A stretch of 64,000 nt of DNA, from assembly GCF_007954405.1 (NCBI RefSeq), contig NZ_CP042344.1:1860001-1924000 (forward strand), in the 5' to 3' direction. Origin of the DNA: Comamonas flocculans. Lineage in GTDB: Bacteria; Pseudomonadota; Gammaproteobacteria; Burkholderiales; Burkholderiaceae_C. Made by a program: the position numbers and the translations under genes. Positions 9,258 through 16,440 of the stretch are shown here, in pieces; within the stretch, counting starts at the first letter, position 1, and every line of letters begins with the position of its first letter. The notes under the pieces were generated by a model, which saw only the letters and a list, made by a program, of their open reading frames with translations, did no database searches and had not been told where the DNA came from.

Positions 9258-9928
9258 GCGGGATCCATCTGTTCAAGTCGGCGCAGGCACAGTGTGCGCG
9301 CCGCGCTTGGTGGCAGCGGCAGGCCTGCGCGTGCCTGGGCGCTCAAGGATAGCGGCGGCAGGCGCCAGTCGGCACGCCGCGCGAGCGGAGCGGGTGCATC
9401 CTCCCAGGCGCGCGCGAGCACGCAGCTGCCGAGCAGCTCGGGCGCCGCTGTCCAGCCGTGGGCCAGCCAGAGCTGCGCGTCTTCGAGCTCGGGGTGGGCG
9501 TGCGGGCTCTCGTCGAGCGCCTGTCGGACCTCTTCGGCGCCGAGCGCCTGGCGCAGCGCCAGCACCTCGTCGCGCACGATGACGCGGCGCAGCTCGCGCG
9601 CCAGCAGCGCCAAGCCGAGCGCGCGCGCCAGGCGAGCCAGCAGACCGGCGTCCGCCAGCGCCAGCGCCAGAGCGGGCAGGCTCAGGTCCAGTACCGGCGT
9701 GGCCGCGCTGCCCAGGCCCTGCAGCAGGCGCGCGGACCAGCGCTTGTGCAGCGCGGCCAGCACGCCGGGGCGCTGGGCCAGCGGGCTGCTCCAGCCCTCG
9801 GGCGGCGCCAGCTCCTGTGCCTGCTCGGGGTGCAGCAGCAAGCTGGGCAGCTGGTTGAAGCGCAGCAGCTGCGCCAGCGCCGGATGCCCCAGGCCGTGCC
9901 ATGCAGCAGGTGTCGCGCTCGTGGCCAC
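9227..9928 (-). CDS. sctK: SctK, T3SS sorting-platform adaptor
   Basis: A 233-residue YscK-family protein joining the SctD ring to the SctQ pods. Typical features are the early HPALAQLLRFNQLPSLLLHP stretch, a Leu/Ala-rich helical body and a C-terminal [12 protein letters not shown] region. The family is weakly conserved, but position between sctJ and sctL and length fit. The 31-base overlap with sctL is unusually long for this operon, so the sctL start could lie slightly further downstream. Confidence 0.85.
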   Translation of the reverse strand: MATSATPAAWHGLGHPALAQLLRFNQLPSLLLHPEQAQELAPPEGWSSPLAQRPGVLAALHKRWSARLLQGLGSAATPVLDLSLPALALALADAGLLARLARALGLALLARELRRVIVRDEVLALRQALGAEEVRQALDESPHAHPELEDAQLWLAHGWTAAPELLGSCVLARAWEDAPAPLARRADWRLPPLSLSAQARAGLPLPPSAARTLCLRRLEQMDPAWLSCFTATH

Positions 9929-9955
9929 TTCAGTGCTGTCCCCGTTGTTTTAAAA

Positions 9956-10005
9956 GAAAATGGCCTCAAACGCTTGTGTGGCGGGCGCTGACAGCTACCA
10001 TAAAA
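9956..10005. repeat. Interspersed palindromic repeat, copy 2 (sctJ-sctK)
   Basis: Same layout as the copy at 4262: GAAAATGGCCTCAAACGCTT, then a degenerate arm GGCGGGCGCTG, then ACAGCTACCATAAAA. It lies between the sctJ stop and the sctK start inside the operon. Confidence 0.75.
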
Positions 10006-10014
10006 GTGGCTATC

Positions 10015-10854
10015 TCAGGCTGTGCCATGTTGCGCTCCCTGTGCTGTCTGCAGCCCGCCCGCAGCCTTCTTGCCGTCCTTCCAGGCGGGCAGGGCAAAGC
10101 GCCAGGTCAGCCAGCCGGCGGCGCCCAGCGCCAGCAGCAGCGCGATCACCAGGCCCCAGAGCAGCGCCTGCAAGCGGGCGGCCGCATCGGCGCTGACCCC
10201 GATACCCATCACGTGGGCGAGCGGCGGGCTGGCAGCCGCTTCCTCCGCCGCCGGGGCGGAAACGAAGACGATGGAGACACGCTCGGGCGAGAGGCCCGGA
10301 ATGCTGTTGGTCACCAGCCGCCGTATCTGCGGCTGCAGCAGCTCCAGGTCGCGCCCCTCCTGGTGCTTGATGAACACCGCGGCGGTGGAGGGCACGCCCG
10401 GCTCGCCGGCCACGCCGCGCTCGGGCAGCACCACGTGCACGCGCGCGTAGAGCACGCCGTCGATCTTGGACAGCGTGCCCGAGAGCTCCTGCGACAGCGC
10501 ATACACATAGCGCGCGCGCTCTTCCAGTGGCGAGGAGATCAGGCCTTCCTTCTTGAACACCTGGCCCATACCCGCGTAGCGCTCGCGCGGCAGCCCGTTG
10601 TCGCGCAGCACCTGCAAGGCCTGGCCCACCTGCTGGCTGCTCACCTGCACGCCGACCAGGCCGTCCTTGCCGGGGGTCTTGACCGCATTGACCTCGGCCT
10701 TGAGCAGCACCGCCAGCACCTCGTTGGCCTCGTCTTCGGGCACGGCGCCCATCAGGTCCACGCGTCCGCCGCAGGCCAGCAGCAGCAGGCTCAGGGACAG
10801 CACCAGACCATGCAGCGCGCGGCGCCAGAAAGAGGGGGCACGGTGCAAGCTCAT
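10015..10854 (-). CDS. sctJ: SctJ, T3SS inner-ring lipoprotein
   Basis: YscJ/PrgK/FliF-family protein (279 aa) forming the periplasmic inner-membrane ring. The signal peptide ends in a lipobox (LLLLACGG), with the lipidated Cys near residue 27. Both ring-building motifs follow (VDLMGAVPEDEANEVLAVL; ARVHVVLPERG). A C-terminal membrane helix (LLWGLVIALLLALGAAGWL) and a short basic tail complete it. The start overlaps the sctI stop by four bases. Confidence 0.97.
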   Translation of the reverse strand: MSLHRAPSFWRRALHGLVLSLSLLLLACGGRVDLMGAVPEDEANEVLAVLLKAEVNAVKTPGKDGLVGVQVSSQQVGQALQVLRDNGLPRERYAGMGQVFKKEGLISSPLEERARYVYALSQELSGTLSKIDGVLYARVHVVLPERGVAGEPGVPSTAAVFIKHQEGRDLELLQPQIRRLVTNSIPGLSPERVSIVFVSAPAAEEAAASPPLAHVMGIGVSADAAARLQALLWGLVIALLLALGAAGWLTWRFALPAWKDGKKAAGGLQTAQGAQHGTA

Positions 10855-11285
10855 TGGATGCGCACCAGTTGGTCAATGTTTTGCGTGCTGCGCGAAATCG
10901 CTTTGCCCAGCAGCTCGTACTGCACCGCTACCTGCGACAGCTGCAGCTGGACCTGCAGCATCTCGCGCGTGTCCATGGGCAGCGGGGAATTGAGCTTGTC
11001 GGCCACCGAGCGCCAGGTGCCTTGCACGCTGCCTGCAGTGTGCTGCATGCCCGACAGAATGCGGTCGCCCAGTGAAACGCTCAGCGGCGCAGCGCTGCCC
11101 AGCGCTTGCTGCGCCGCCGCAGCGGGCGCGGTCAGTTCTGCCGGCGGTGCCTGCATCAGGCTTTGAAAGCGTGCCGCCGCCAGAGCGTCGGGCCCCGCTG
11201 CCAGCGCAGGCGGCTCCGCCGCTGGCGCCGGGCTCGGCAGTGTTTGCGCCAGTTGCGCAACGAGGTGGGCGGATGCGATTTCCAT
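10851..11285 (-). CDS. sctI: SctI, T3SS inner rod protein
   Basis: A 144-residue YscI/PrgJ-family protein forming the adapter between export gate and needle. The N-terminus is Ala/Pro-rich. The conserved C-terminal helix (MDTREMLQVQLQLSQVAVQYELLGK, then ISRSTQNIDQLVRIQ) is the part that defines the family. It is followed with a four-base overlap by sctJ. It is secreted early, without a signal peptide. Confidence 0.92.
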   Translation of the reverse strand: MEIASAHLVAQLAQTLPSPAPAAEPPALAAGPDALAAARFQSLMQAPPAELTAPAAAAQQALGSAAPLSVSLGDRILSGMQHTAGSVQGTWRSVADKLNSPLPMDTREMLQVQLQLSQVAVQYELLGKAISRSTQNIDQLVRIQ

Positions 11286-11322
11286 GGGCGGGCTCCGGAT
11301 GCGTGGGGGCGTTTACACCTGC

Positions 11323-11763
11323 TCAGACCGGGGCGGTGGCCAGCGCGGCAGGGGCGGCGGACACGTCCTCGCCCAGCAGCCGCCGGGCCAGGCGCACGCC
11401 ATCGCTTGCCGGCTCCCGGGCGTTTGCATGCGGGTGGACGACGGACTGCAGCAGGCGCGTGGCCTCGGCGTTGCGGCGGTCGAGCTGCAAGGCCAGGCCG
11501 CGCACGGCAGCCAGCAGCTCGCGTTCGGGGCCGGCGGGCAACTGCACGCGCTCGGTGCGCGCCGCCGCCTCGCCGGGGCGCCCCCGGTTCATCAAGGCCA
11601 GGGCGATGCCGACGTGGGCGAACGCGCGCTGGGGGCGCAGCAAGGCGAGCGCGCCGAAGATGGCTTCAGCGCGCGCGAGCTCACCGCGACCGGCAGCAAG
11701 AAAGCCGATTTCGGTGAGCAGACGGATATCGTCGCTGCCCAGCAGCGCGGATTCAGCGGTCAT
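11323..11763 (-). CDS. TPR protein of the SctG/HrpB1 type
   Basis: A 146-residue helical repeat protein (LLTEIGFLAAGRGELARAEAIF, RPQRAFAHVGIALALMNRG), resembling YscG-type needle chaperones and the HrpB1/HrpK family. The ATG at 11763 is preferred over a TTG at 11796, which lies only three bases beyond the upstream stop. It lies directly upstream of sctI. A likely role is as needle-subunit (SctF) co-chaperone together with the YscE-like protein at 29042. That pairing is inferred from Yersinia, where YscE and YscG hold YscF. Confidence 0.6.
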   Translation of the reverse strand: MTAESALLGSDDIRLLTEIGFLAAGRGELARAEAIFGALALLRPQRAFAHVGIALALMNRGRPGEAAARTERVQLPAGPERELLAAVRGLALQLDRRNAEATRLLQSVVHPHANAREPASDGVRLARRLLGEDVSAAPAALATAPV

Positions 11764-11799
11764 CGACAAGCAGTGGGCCCATGGGCATTCTTGCAAGGC

Positions 11800-12276
11800 T
11801 CAGGCGCTGGCGGTGCTCGCCAGGCGCTCCAGCAGGGCCTGGGCGCGCTGCTGAAGCATAACCCCGGCGGGAAGCGCGGCGTCGAGCTGTTGCAGCGTTT
11901 TGACCGCCGCCGCGCGCTCGCCCAGGGCGAGCTGGCTTTCGGCGATGTGCAGCAGGGGCGCGAGCTGCTCGGGAAAGAGCACGAGCATCAGCGAATGGAT
12001 GTTGATCGCCTCGTCGTGGCGCTGCACCATCTGCAGACACAGCGCCAGGCCGGCCAGGTAGTGCGAACGCGTCGGCCCGTATTGCGACAGGAAGGCGAAG
12101 ATCGCCAGGGCCTTTTGCCATTGCTGCTGCTGCACGTGCGAATAGGCCAGGGCGTAGATCACTTCCAGTTGCTCGGCGGTGAAGCGCCGCGATGCCTGCA
12201 GCTCTTCAAAGCCGCGGGTGAAATCGGCGGCAAAGCGGTCTGCATCGCTTTGTAGCCGTGTTTGTGGCGTGTTCAT
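11800..12276 (-). CDS. SycD/LcrH-type translocator chaperone, copy 2
   Basis: A class II T3SS chaperone of 158 residues built from three TPR-like repeats. It has the family pattern EVIYALAYSHVQQQQWQKALAIF, followed by YLAGLALCLQMVQRHDEAI and PLLHIAESQLALGERAAA. It follows the larger translocator gene directly, so it probably binds SctE and/or SctB before secretion. A second paralogue lies at 14428-14925; Bordetella likewise has two (bcrH1 and bcrH2). Confidence 0.9.
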   Translation of the reverse strand: MNTPQTRLQSDADRFAADFTRGFEELQASRRFTAEQLEVIYALAYSHVQQQQWQKALAIFAFLSQYGPTRSHYLAGLALCLQMVQRHDEAINIHSLMLVLFPEQLAPLLHIAESQLALGERAAAVKTLQQLDAALPAGVMLQQRAQALLERLASTASA

Positions 12277-12304
12277 GCAAATCTCTCCGCAAACGTGTTC
12301 AGGG

Positions 12305-13528
12305 TCAGACGGCGGCGCGTTTGCCGATGTTGCTGGTGATCTGGGACATGCTCTCGGCAGCGTTCTGGATCATCTGGCTAACAGCCAGAACACCTTCCTC
12401 CAGCTGCTGGATGAGCTTGCGCAATTCTTCGCGCTGATCCTCCATCGTCTGATTGATTTTCAGCAGGAAGGCCTCCAGTTCCTTCTTGTCGGCCTGTGCC
12501 TTCTCGCCCTGTTCCGCATAAACGCCCTTGGCGATATTGGCGGCACCTTGGCCGATCTGCGTCGTGGCACTGACGGTCTGCGCCACGGCATCAACGATGG
12601 ACTTGACGGCTTTCATCAGCGGGTCGGACATCTTGGCCAGGTTGCCGCTGGCCACCGCCGTACCTATTCCGACCGTCAGGGCCGCTGCCATGCTGAACGC
12701 CATGGTCAGCGCCATCGTGGTCTTGGCATCTGCGCCCGCCAGCTGGGCGATGCCCTGCACCATCGTGCCCAGCAGCTGCGGCTCGACCAGCACGGCCACC
12801 GGTGCCAGTATCGCCAGTGCGCCGGCCATGGCGCGGCCGATCTGCTCGGCCTTTTCCTCGGGCACGCCGAAGGCCTTGAGCAGGCCGCCGACCATCTTGG
12901 TCATCATGTTGGACAGGCTGATCTCCGGCCCCCCGGCCTCCTTGGATATCTGGTCGGCCAGTGACATCGTCGCAGCCACCAGACCCACGACCGCCAGTGC
13001 CGTCAGCGCTGCCGCCGCACCGCCGGAAAACGGTGTGGCCACCACCGACGCCACCACGGCTATGGCGGCAGCAATCACGGCAAAAATCTTGCCTATCCAG
13101 CCGAAAAGCTTGCCAAGAAAACCCGCCTTGGCCTCCTTTTCGCACTTCTGTATCCATTCCTTGATTTTTTTCTGCTGCGCCTCGTTGTTTTGCTTCGCAT
13201 CGATGCGGGATTTTTCCAGGCCCAATTGGGCCGTCTTGACTTGCTGATCCTGCGATTTGCTCTTCATGTGCTGCAGCAGGGCGATCAGATCGTCCGCGGA
13301 CAGCTGCGATATCGGGGCCGCGATGGCCGGTGCGTTCAGCTCGTTCTTCACGCCGTCGCCCTTGGACGGCGTGGTATTGAGCGTTGCCTGCAGCTGCGCC
13401 ATCAGTGCGGCGCTCATCGGCTGCGTCGTGATCGTCCCCGCTGCCTGCTGCAGCGCAGCCAGGTTGGCGTCGGTTTGCATCTGCCCAAGACCGGTGGGCG
13501 GGGTGCCGGCGGCTGAAATACTCGTCAT
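12305..13528 (-). CDS. sctE: SctE, large T3SS translocator (YopB/BopB-like)
   Basis: A 407-residue pore-forming translocator. The N-terminal 130 residues are Ala/Gln/Thr-rich with coiled-coil tendency (MKSKSQDQQVKTAQLGLEKSRIDAKQNNEAQQ). Two long hydrophobic segments follow (about residues 145-195, IGKIFAVIAAAIAVVASVVA; and about 240-310), and the C-terminus is a coiled coil (KKELEAFLLKINQTMEDQREELRKL). This layout is typical of YopB/IpaB. It lies between sctB and its chaperone. Confidence 0.9.
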   Translation of the reverse strand: MTSISAAGTPPTGLGQMQTDANLAALQQAAGTITTQPMSAALMAQLQATLNTTPSKGDGVKNELNAPAIAAPISQLSADDLIALLQHMKSKSQDQQVKTAQLGLEKSRIDAKQNNEAQQKKIKEWIQKCEKEAKAGFLGKLFGWIGKIFAVIAAAIAVVASVVATPFSGGAAAALTALAVVGLVAATMSLADQISKEAGGPEISLSNMMTKMVGGLLKAFGVPEEKAEQIGRAMAGALAILAPVAVLVEPQLLGTMVQGIAQLAGADAKTTMALTMAFSMAAALTVGIGTAVASGNLAKMSDPLMKAVKSIVDAVAQTVSATTQIGQGAANIAKGVYAEQGEKAQADKKELEAFLLKINQTMEDQREELRKLIQQLEEGVLAVSQMIQNAAESMSQITSNIGKRAAV

Positions 13529-13551
13529 GGTTTGGCCTTCCAGGAAGCGGA

Positions 13552-14382
13552 TCAGATGTTGCGTGCGATACCGCGCGCGGTTTCGGAGCGCGACTGATCC
13601 ATCGAGGTGAGCTTGTCGCGAATATCGCGCAGCATGTCCTGCATCTGCTGCATCACGTCACCTGCCTGCTGAGTGGCGGTTTCGTGCGCCTTGGCCGCCG
13701 CTTCCAACTCGGCCTTGCGGGCATCGTGCTGCGCCGCCTGGTGTTCCATGATCCCGCCCAGGATGCTGCCGGTGCCGGTCATGACTTGACCGACGGCTTG
13801 GGTGGTGGTGTTGTAGCCGGCCGCGACTTGAGTGAGCGCACCCAGCTGAGCGTCGCTGACACCTGATTGCCCCAACGCATTCTGCGTGGCCTTCATGGTC
13901 TTGGCGGCACCGCCGATCTGCACGGCGCCAGCGCCGATCTGCATGGTGCCGGACAGGATGGCACCCGCCAGCCGATCCTTGGCGGCGTTGCGGATCTCCT
14001 GGGCTGCGTCGGTCAGGGATTTGACTTGCGCCGCCATTTCGCTGTGGCGCAGTTCGCGCGCTGAATTGCGCTGCTGCTGCGCGCTTTTGGCAACCAGCGC
14101 CATGACCGCGTAGATGTCGGTCTGCATCTCCTGCAAGGACAGCTGTCCGATCGCATTCAGGGTGCTGGATGCCGCCTTGCTGCTTGGGCTTGACGGCAGC
14201 GGCAGATCGGACCGTGCCAAGCTGCCGGCAACGCTGTCGATCAGACCCTGAAGCTGTTGCCGTGCCTCGCTGATGTCCGTGAACTGGGCGCCCACGCCGG
14301 ACTGGATGCGCCCGGTAGCGGAGGGGTCTTGTGGCGGCAGGCTGGATGACGGCGGGAGGTTGGTAGTGCCGGAAATGGACAT
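13552..14382 (-). CDS. sctB: SctB, small T3SS translocator (YopD/BopD-like)
   Basis: A 276-residue second translocator with a Ser/Pro-rich secretion-signal-like N-terminus (MSISGTTNLPPSSSLPP). The central moderately hydrophobic Gly/Ala segment (RLAGAILSGTMQIGAGAVQIGG, residues about 138-160) and a C-terminal amphipathic coiled coil (EAAAKAHETATQQAGDVMQQMQDMLRDIRDKL) follow. It is expected to form the host-membrane pore with SctE. Its first residues MSISG are the same as those of the upstream Bsp22-like gene, so both may share a secretion signal. Confidence 0.88.
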   Translation of the reverse strand: MSISGTTNLPPSSSLPPQDPSATGRIQSGVGAQFTDISEARQQLQGLIDSVAGSLARSDLPLPSSPSSKAASSTLNAIGQLSLQEMQTDIYAVMALVAKSAQQQRNSARELRHSEMAAQVKSLTDAAQEIRNAAKDRLAGAILSGTMQIGAGAVQIGGAAKTMKATQNALGQSGVSDAQLGALTQVAAGYNTTTQAVGQVMTGTGSILGGIMEHQAAQHDARKAELEAAAKAHETATQQAGDVMQQMQDMLRDIRDKLTSMDQSRSETARGIARNI

Positions 14383-14427
14383 GAAAGTACTCCAGGTAGA
14401 AGAGTTTTGCCGAGGTCTGGCGGTCTC

Positions 14428-14925
14428 TCAGTGCGCCGCAGCTTGCAGTGGTGCGAGGAGCGCCTCGGCGCGGGTGCGCACCGCAGCGTGTTCGGGCTGG
14501 TCGCCACAAAGCTCAAGCGCCAGTCGCAGGGATTCGATGGCGCCTTCCGTCTGACGTAGCGCGATACAGCATTCGGCGCTGTACAGCAAGGGTGCCGGAT
14601 CGGTCAGCAACAACAGCGTAGCCGTGGTGTAGTGCTGCAGCGCGTCTCGATAGCGGCCCAGCATCTGCGCCGACGCCGCCAGTGCCATCAGATAACGTGC
14701 TTCCAGGTGGTTGTAGGTAACGAGCAGCGCGAAGATGCGAAAAGCCTCCTGATAGCGGCCCTGGCTGTAGAAGCCGTGGCCAAACTGGTAAAGGCCTTCG
14801 CACTCCTGCTCGGTGATGCCCGAGATGTTGGCCAGAATGCCGCCGTTGAGCAGCAGTTGGCGAAATTCGGCCTGCAAGGGCATGGCTTCCTGCTCGGGCG
14901 TCGTGTTGCTCATGGCGTTGTTCAC
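14428..14925 (-). CDS. SycD/LcrH-type translocator chaperone, copy 1
   Basis: A class II chaperone of 165 residues with TPR-like repeats (CEGLYQFGHGFYSQGRYQEAFRIF, YLMALAASAQMLGRYRDAL, PLLYSAECCIALRQTEGAI). I chose the GTG at 14925 because GAGGAAG lies seven bases upstream. An ATG at 14913 and one at 14952 (overlapping the previous stop) are alternatives. It stands between the tip/filament gene and sctB, so the SctB translocator is its likely client. Confidence 0.88.
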   Translation of the reverse strand: MNNAMSNTTPEQEAMPLQAEFRQLLLNGGILANISGITEQECEGLYQFGHGFYSQGRYQEAFRIFALLVTYNHLEARYLMALAASAQMLGRYRDALQHYTTATLLLLTDPAPLLYSAECCIALRQTEGAIESLRLALELCGDQPEHAAVRTRAEALLAPLQAAAH

Positions 14926-14951
14926 AACAAAGCTTCCTCGGCGAACATCCA

Positions 14952-15602
14952 TCAGCGCATGTTGCCGATGATTGCGGAGCGGCTGTCCTGCATCTTCTTG
15001 ATGAAATTGGTCATCACGTCGAAGGCTTCGTTGCGCTTGTTGGTCAAGCTTTGCAAGCGAAGCATGTCCATCTGGGTGGAATTGTTGGCCGCATCGATTT
15101 GTCCTTTGACGTTGTTGATGGCGGTGGTTATGTCGCCTTTCTTTGTGCTCGGAGAGAGCCCCCCGTCGGGGTTGTGCGTCATCTTCAGGCTGTCGATCTG
15201 ACCCTTGTAGGCAAAAGATAGTCCAGGATAATCCTTTGCCATCTTTTCAAGTTTTGCAATTTGCGCGCTGTTGTCCACCTTGTCGGATATTTCGAGCGAA
15301 ATCCCGGCGGCATCGCACGCCTCCTTCAGCTCGGCTTGGTGTTTCTGGTAGAGGTCTTTGCCAAGTTTCTCGGTGGATTTGTCCTTCTTGAATTCGCCAT
15401 CGATTTTGTTCAGAGCAGTCAGAACGGCGTTCAACTTGGCGATCTTGTCGTTGCGGTTCTGAACTTCCTGGATTTGATTGGCTAACTGCACGTCCAGCAA
15501 CTGGGCACGTTGCGACTGAACAGTCATCAACAGGGTTTCAATATCCATGTTCTGGAGATCGATGTTTTGCATGGCAGCATTGCCAACGCCAGAGATGCTC
15601 AT
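14952..15602 (-). CDS. Bsp22-like T3SS tip/filament protein
   Basis: A 216-residue, mostly helical, secreted-type protein with no signal peptide. The N-terminal part (QNIDLQNMDIETLLMTVQSQRAQLLDVQLANQIQEVQ, residues about 12-48) strongly recalls Bordetella Bsp22. The C-terminal helix (SLTNKRNEAFDVMTNFIKKMQDS) is the polymerising type of helix seen in tip and EspA-like filament proteins. It is the first gene of the translocator operon, with an ECF-type promoter motif about 50 bases upstream. No LcrV-like tip protein is present, so this is the best candidate for the needle-tip complex. The Bsp22 link rests on my memory of that sequence. Confidence 0.7.
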   Translation of the reverse strand: MSISGVGNAAMQNIDLQNMDIETLLMTVQSQRAQLLDVQLANQIQEVQNRNDKIAKLNAVLTALNKIDGEFKKDKSTEKLGKDLYQKHQAELKEACDAAGISLEISDKVDNSAQIAKLEKMAKDYPGLSFAYKGQIDSLKMTHNPDGGLSPSTKKGDITTAINNVKGQIDAANNSTQMDMLRLQSLTNKRNEAFDVMTNFIKKMQDSRSAIIGNMR

Positions 15603-15963
15603 TTTCAGCTCCTTGAATAAATATGTTCAAAAGTACGGGAATACTTGAAGGGTAAGTAACGGCAGGGCCACTTGGGTTCCAGATCCACGAAATCTTTTTG
15701 ATCTTCGGAAGGATGTCGTGCTGTGCGTCGGAGCCTGTTCTCGGCTTGGAATTCTGCTTTGCAGACGCGTGGGTTCATCCGCGGCGCCATCCCTCTTGTC
15801 GATCAATCCTGCAGGCGCGGCGTGTTCATTCGCCATTTAGGCTCCAATGAGCGCCGTATTGGCTGCGCCTCAGTACTTGATGGCTTCCGGGGGCATCGCT
15901 GTTTCAGCAGCTTCACCTGCCCGCGCCGGTTTTCATGGACAACGGATTTTCAAATCCGCTGTT
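15603..15963. other. Intergenic region between two minus-strand T3SS units
   Basis: It holds the leader and promoter of the translocator operon (15603-15680). The remaining roughly 280 bases (15681-15963) show no convincing gene: open frames there have poor codon use and no ribosome site. I see no clear hairpin terminator for the 97-aa gene. Confidence 0.6.
15653..15680 (-). promoter_or_regulatory. Putative ECF-sigma promoter of the translocator/apparatus operon
   Basis: Minus strand: TGGAACC with GGAAC at 15680-15676, 15 bases, then GTTACTTA at 15660-15653. It lies about 50 bases before the Bsp22-like start, where an AAGGAG ribosome site is also visible. It could drive the whole minus-strand run down to sctC (15 kb). 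Confidence 0.7.
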
Positions 15964-16257
15964 TCAAATCATGGGACGATGCCTGCGAGGCGCGGAAGGC
16001 GCGGCATTCAGGCTGGCTTCACGGGCGGCCTGCTCGTGCACCTCCTGATCAATGTCCCGCATGTCTTGTTCAAACTGGCGCCGTGCCTCGGTCTGTGCCT
16101 TCTCGTCCATCTTGGAGCTGAGAAAAGCATGGGCCTTTTCGCTGTCCAGACCATGTTCCTCAAAAAATCTTTGGCCGCGCTCCAGCGCCTTCTCGGCGTT
16201 GTGGATGGCTTCCCGCACTTGGGCGGCGCGTTCTTCGGGGGACGGGGTGTGTGCCAT
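15964..16257 (-). CDS. Small charged helical protein of the T3SS regulon, unknown function
   Basis: A 97-residue, highly charged, helical protein (PSPEERAAQVREAIHNAEKALERGQRFFEEHGLD, FLSSKMDEKAQTEARRQFEQDMRDIDQEVHEQAAREAS) ending in a basic PRRHRP tail. I do not recognise the family. The ATG at 16257 follows AGGAGA with eight bases of spacing, and a copy of the ECF-type motif lies about 60 bases upstream. Placement between the translocator operon and a divergent effector suggests a T3SS accessory, small chaperone or secreted protein. Longer readings from upstream lack a ribosome site and run into the promoter. Confidence 0.7.
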   Translation of the reverse strand: MAHTPSPEERAAQVREAIHNAEKALERGQRFFEEHGLDSEKAHAFLSSKMDEKAQTEARRQFEQDMRDIDQEVHEQAAREASLNAAPSAPRRHRPMI

Positions 16258-16319
16258 GCGTAAGTTCTCCTGGGCGTTTTGGCGGGAATCGACAAGACCA
16301 TGTCGCGATCTGCGCAGGA

Positions 16320-16347
16320 TAAGTAACGTAGCGCAAAAAATGGTTCC
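16320..16347 (-). promoter_or_regulatory. Putative ECF-sigma promoter of the 97-aa gene
   Basis: Minus strand: TGGAACC with GGAAC at 16347-16343, 15 bases, then GTTACTTA at 16327-16320. It faces the effector promoter at 16389 on the other strand. Confidence 0.7.
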
Positions 16348-16388
16348 ATGCAGCCGGGTCAATACGGATTCCGGCAAGAATCTTTCGT

Positions 16389-16416
16389 GGAACTTGCGAT
16401 TGACAGCGGTTACTCA
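16389..16416 (+). promoter_or_regulatory. Putative ECF-sigma promoter of the 828-aa effector operon
   Basis: GGAAC at 16389-16393, 15 bases, then GTTACTCA at 16409-16416, 24 bases upstream of the chosen ATG. It probably also serves the downstream chaperone, sctW and the SycN-like gene. Confidence 0.75.
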
Positions 16417-16440
16417 AGTCAGCGAAAGGACACCACGAAC

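Noticed and set aside
15723..16121. 132-codon plus-strand frame in the gap before the 97-aa gene
   Set aside because: No ribosome site, poor codon use and overlap with the better supported minus-strand gene.
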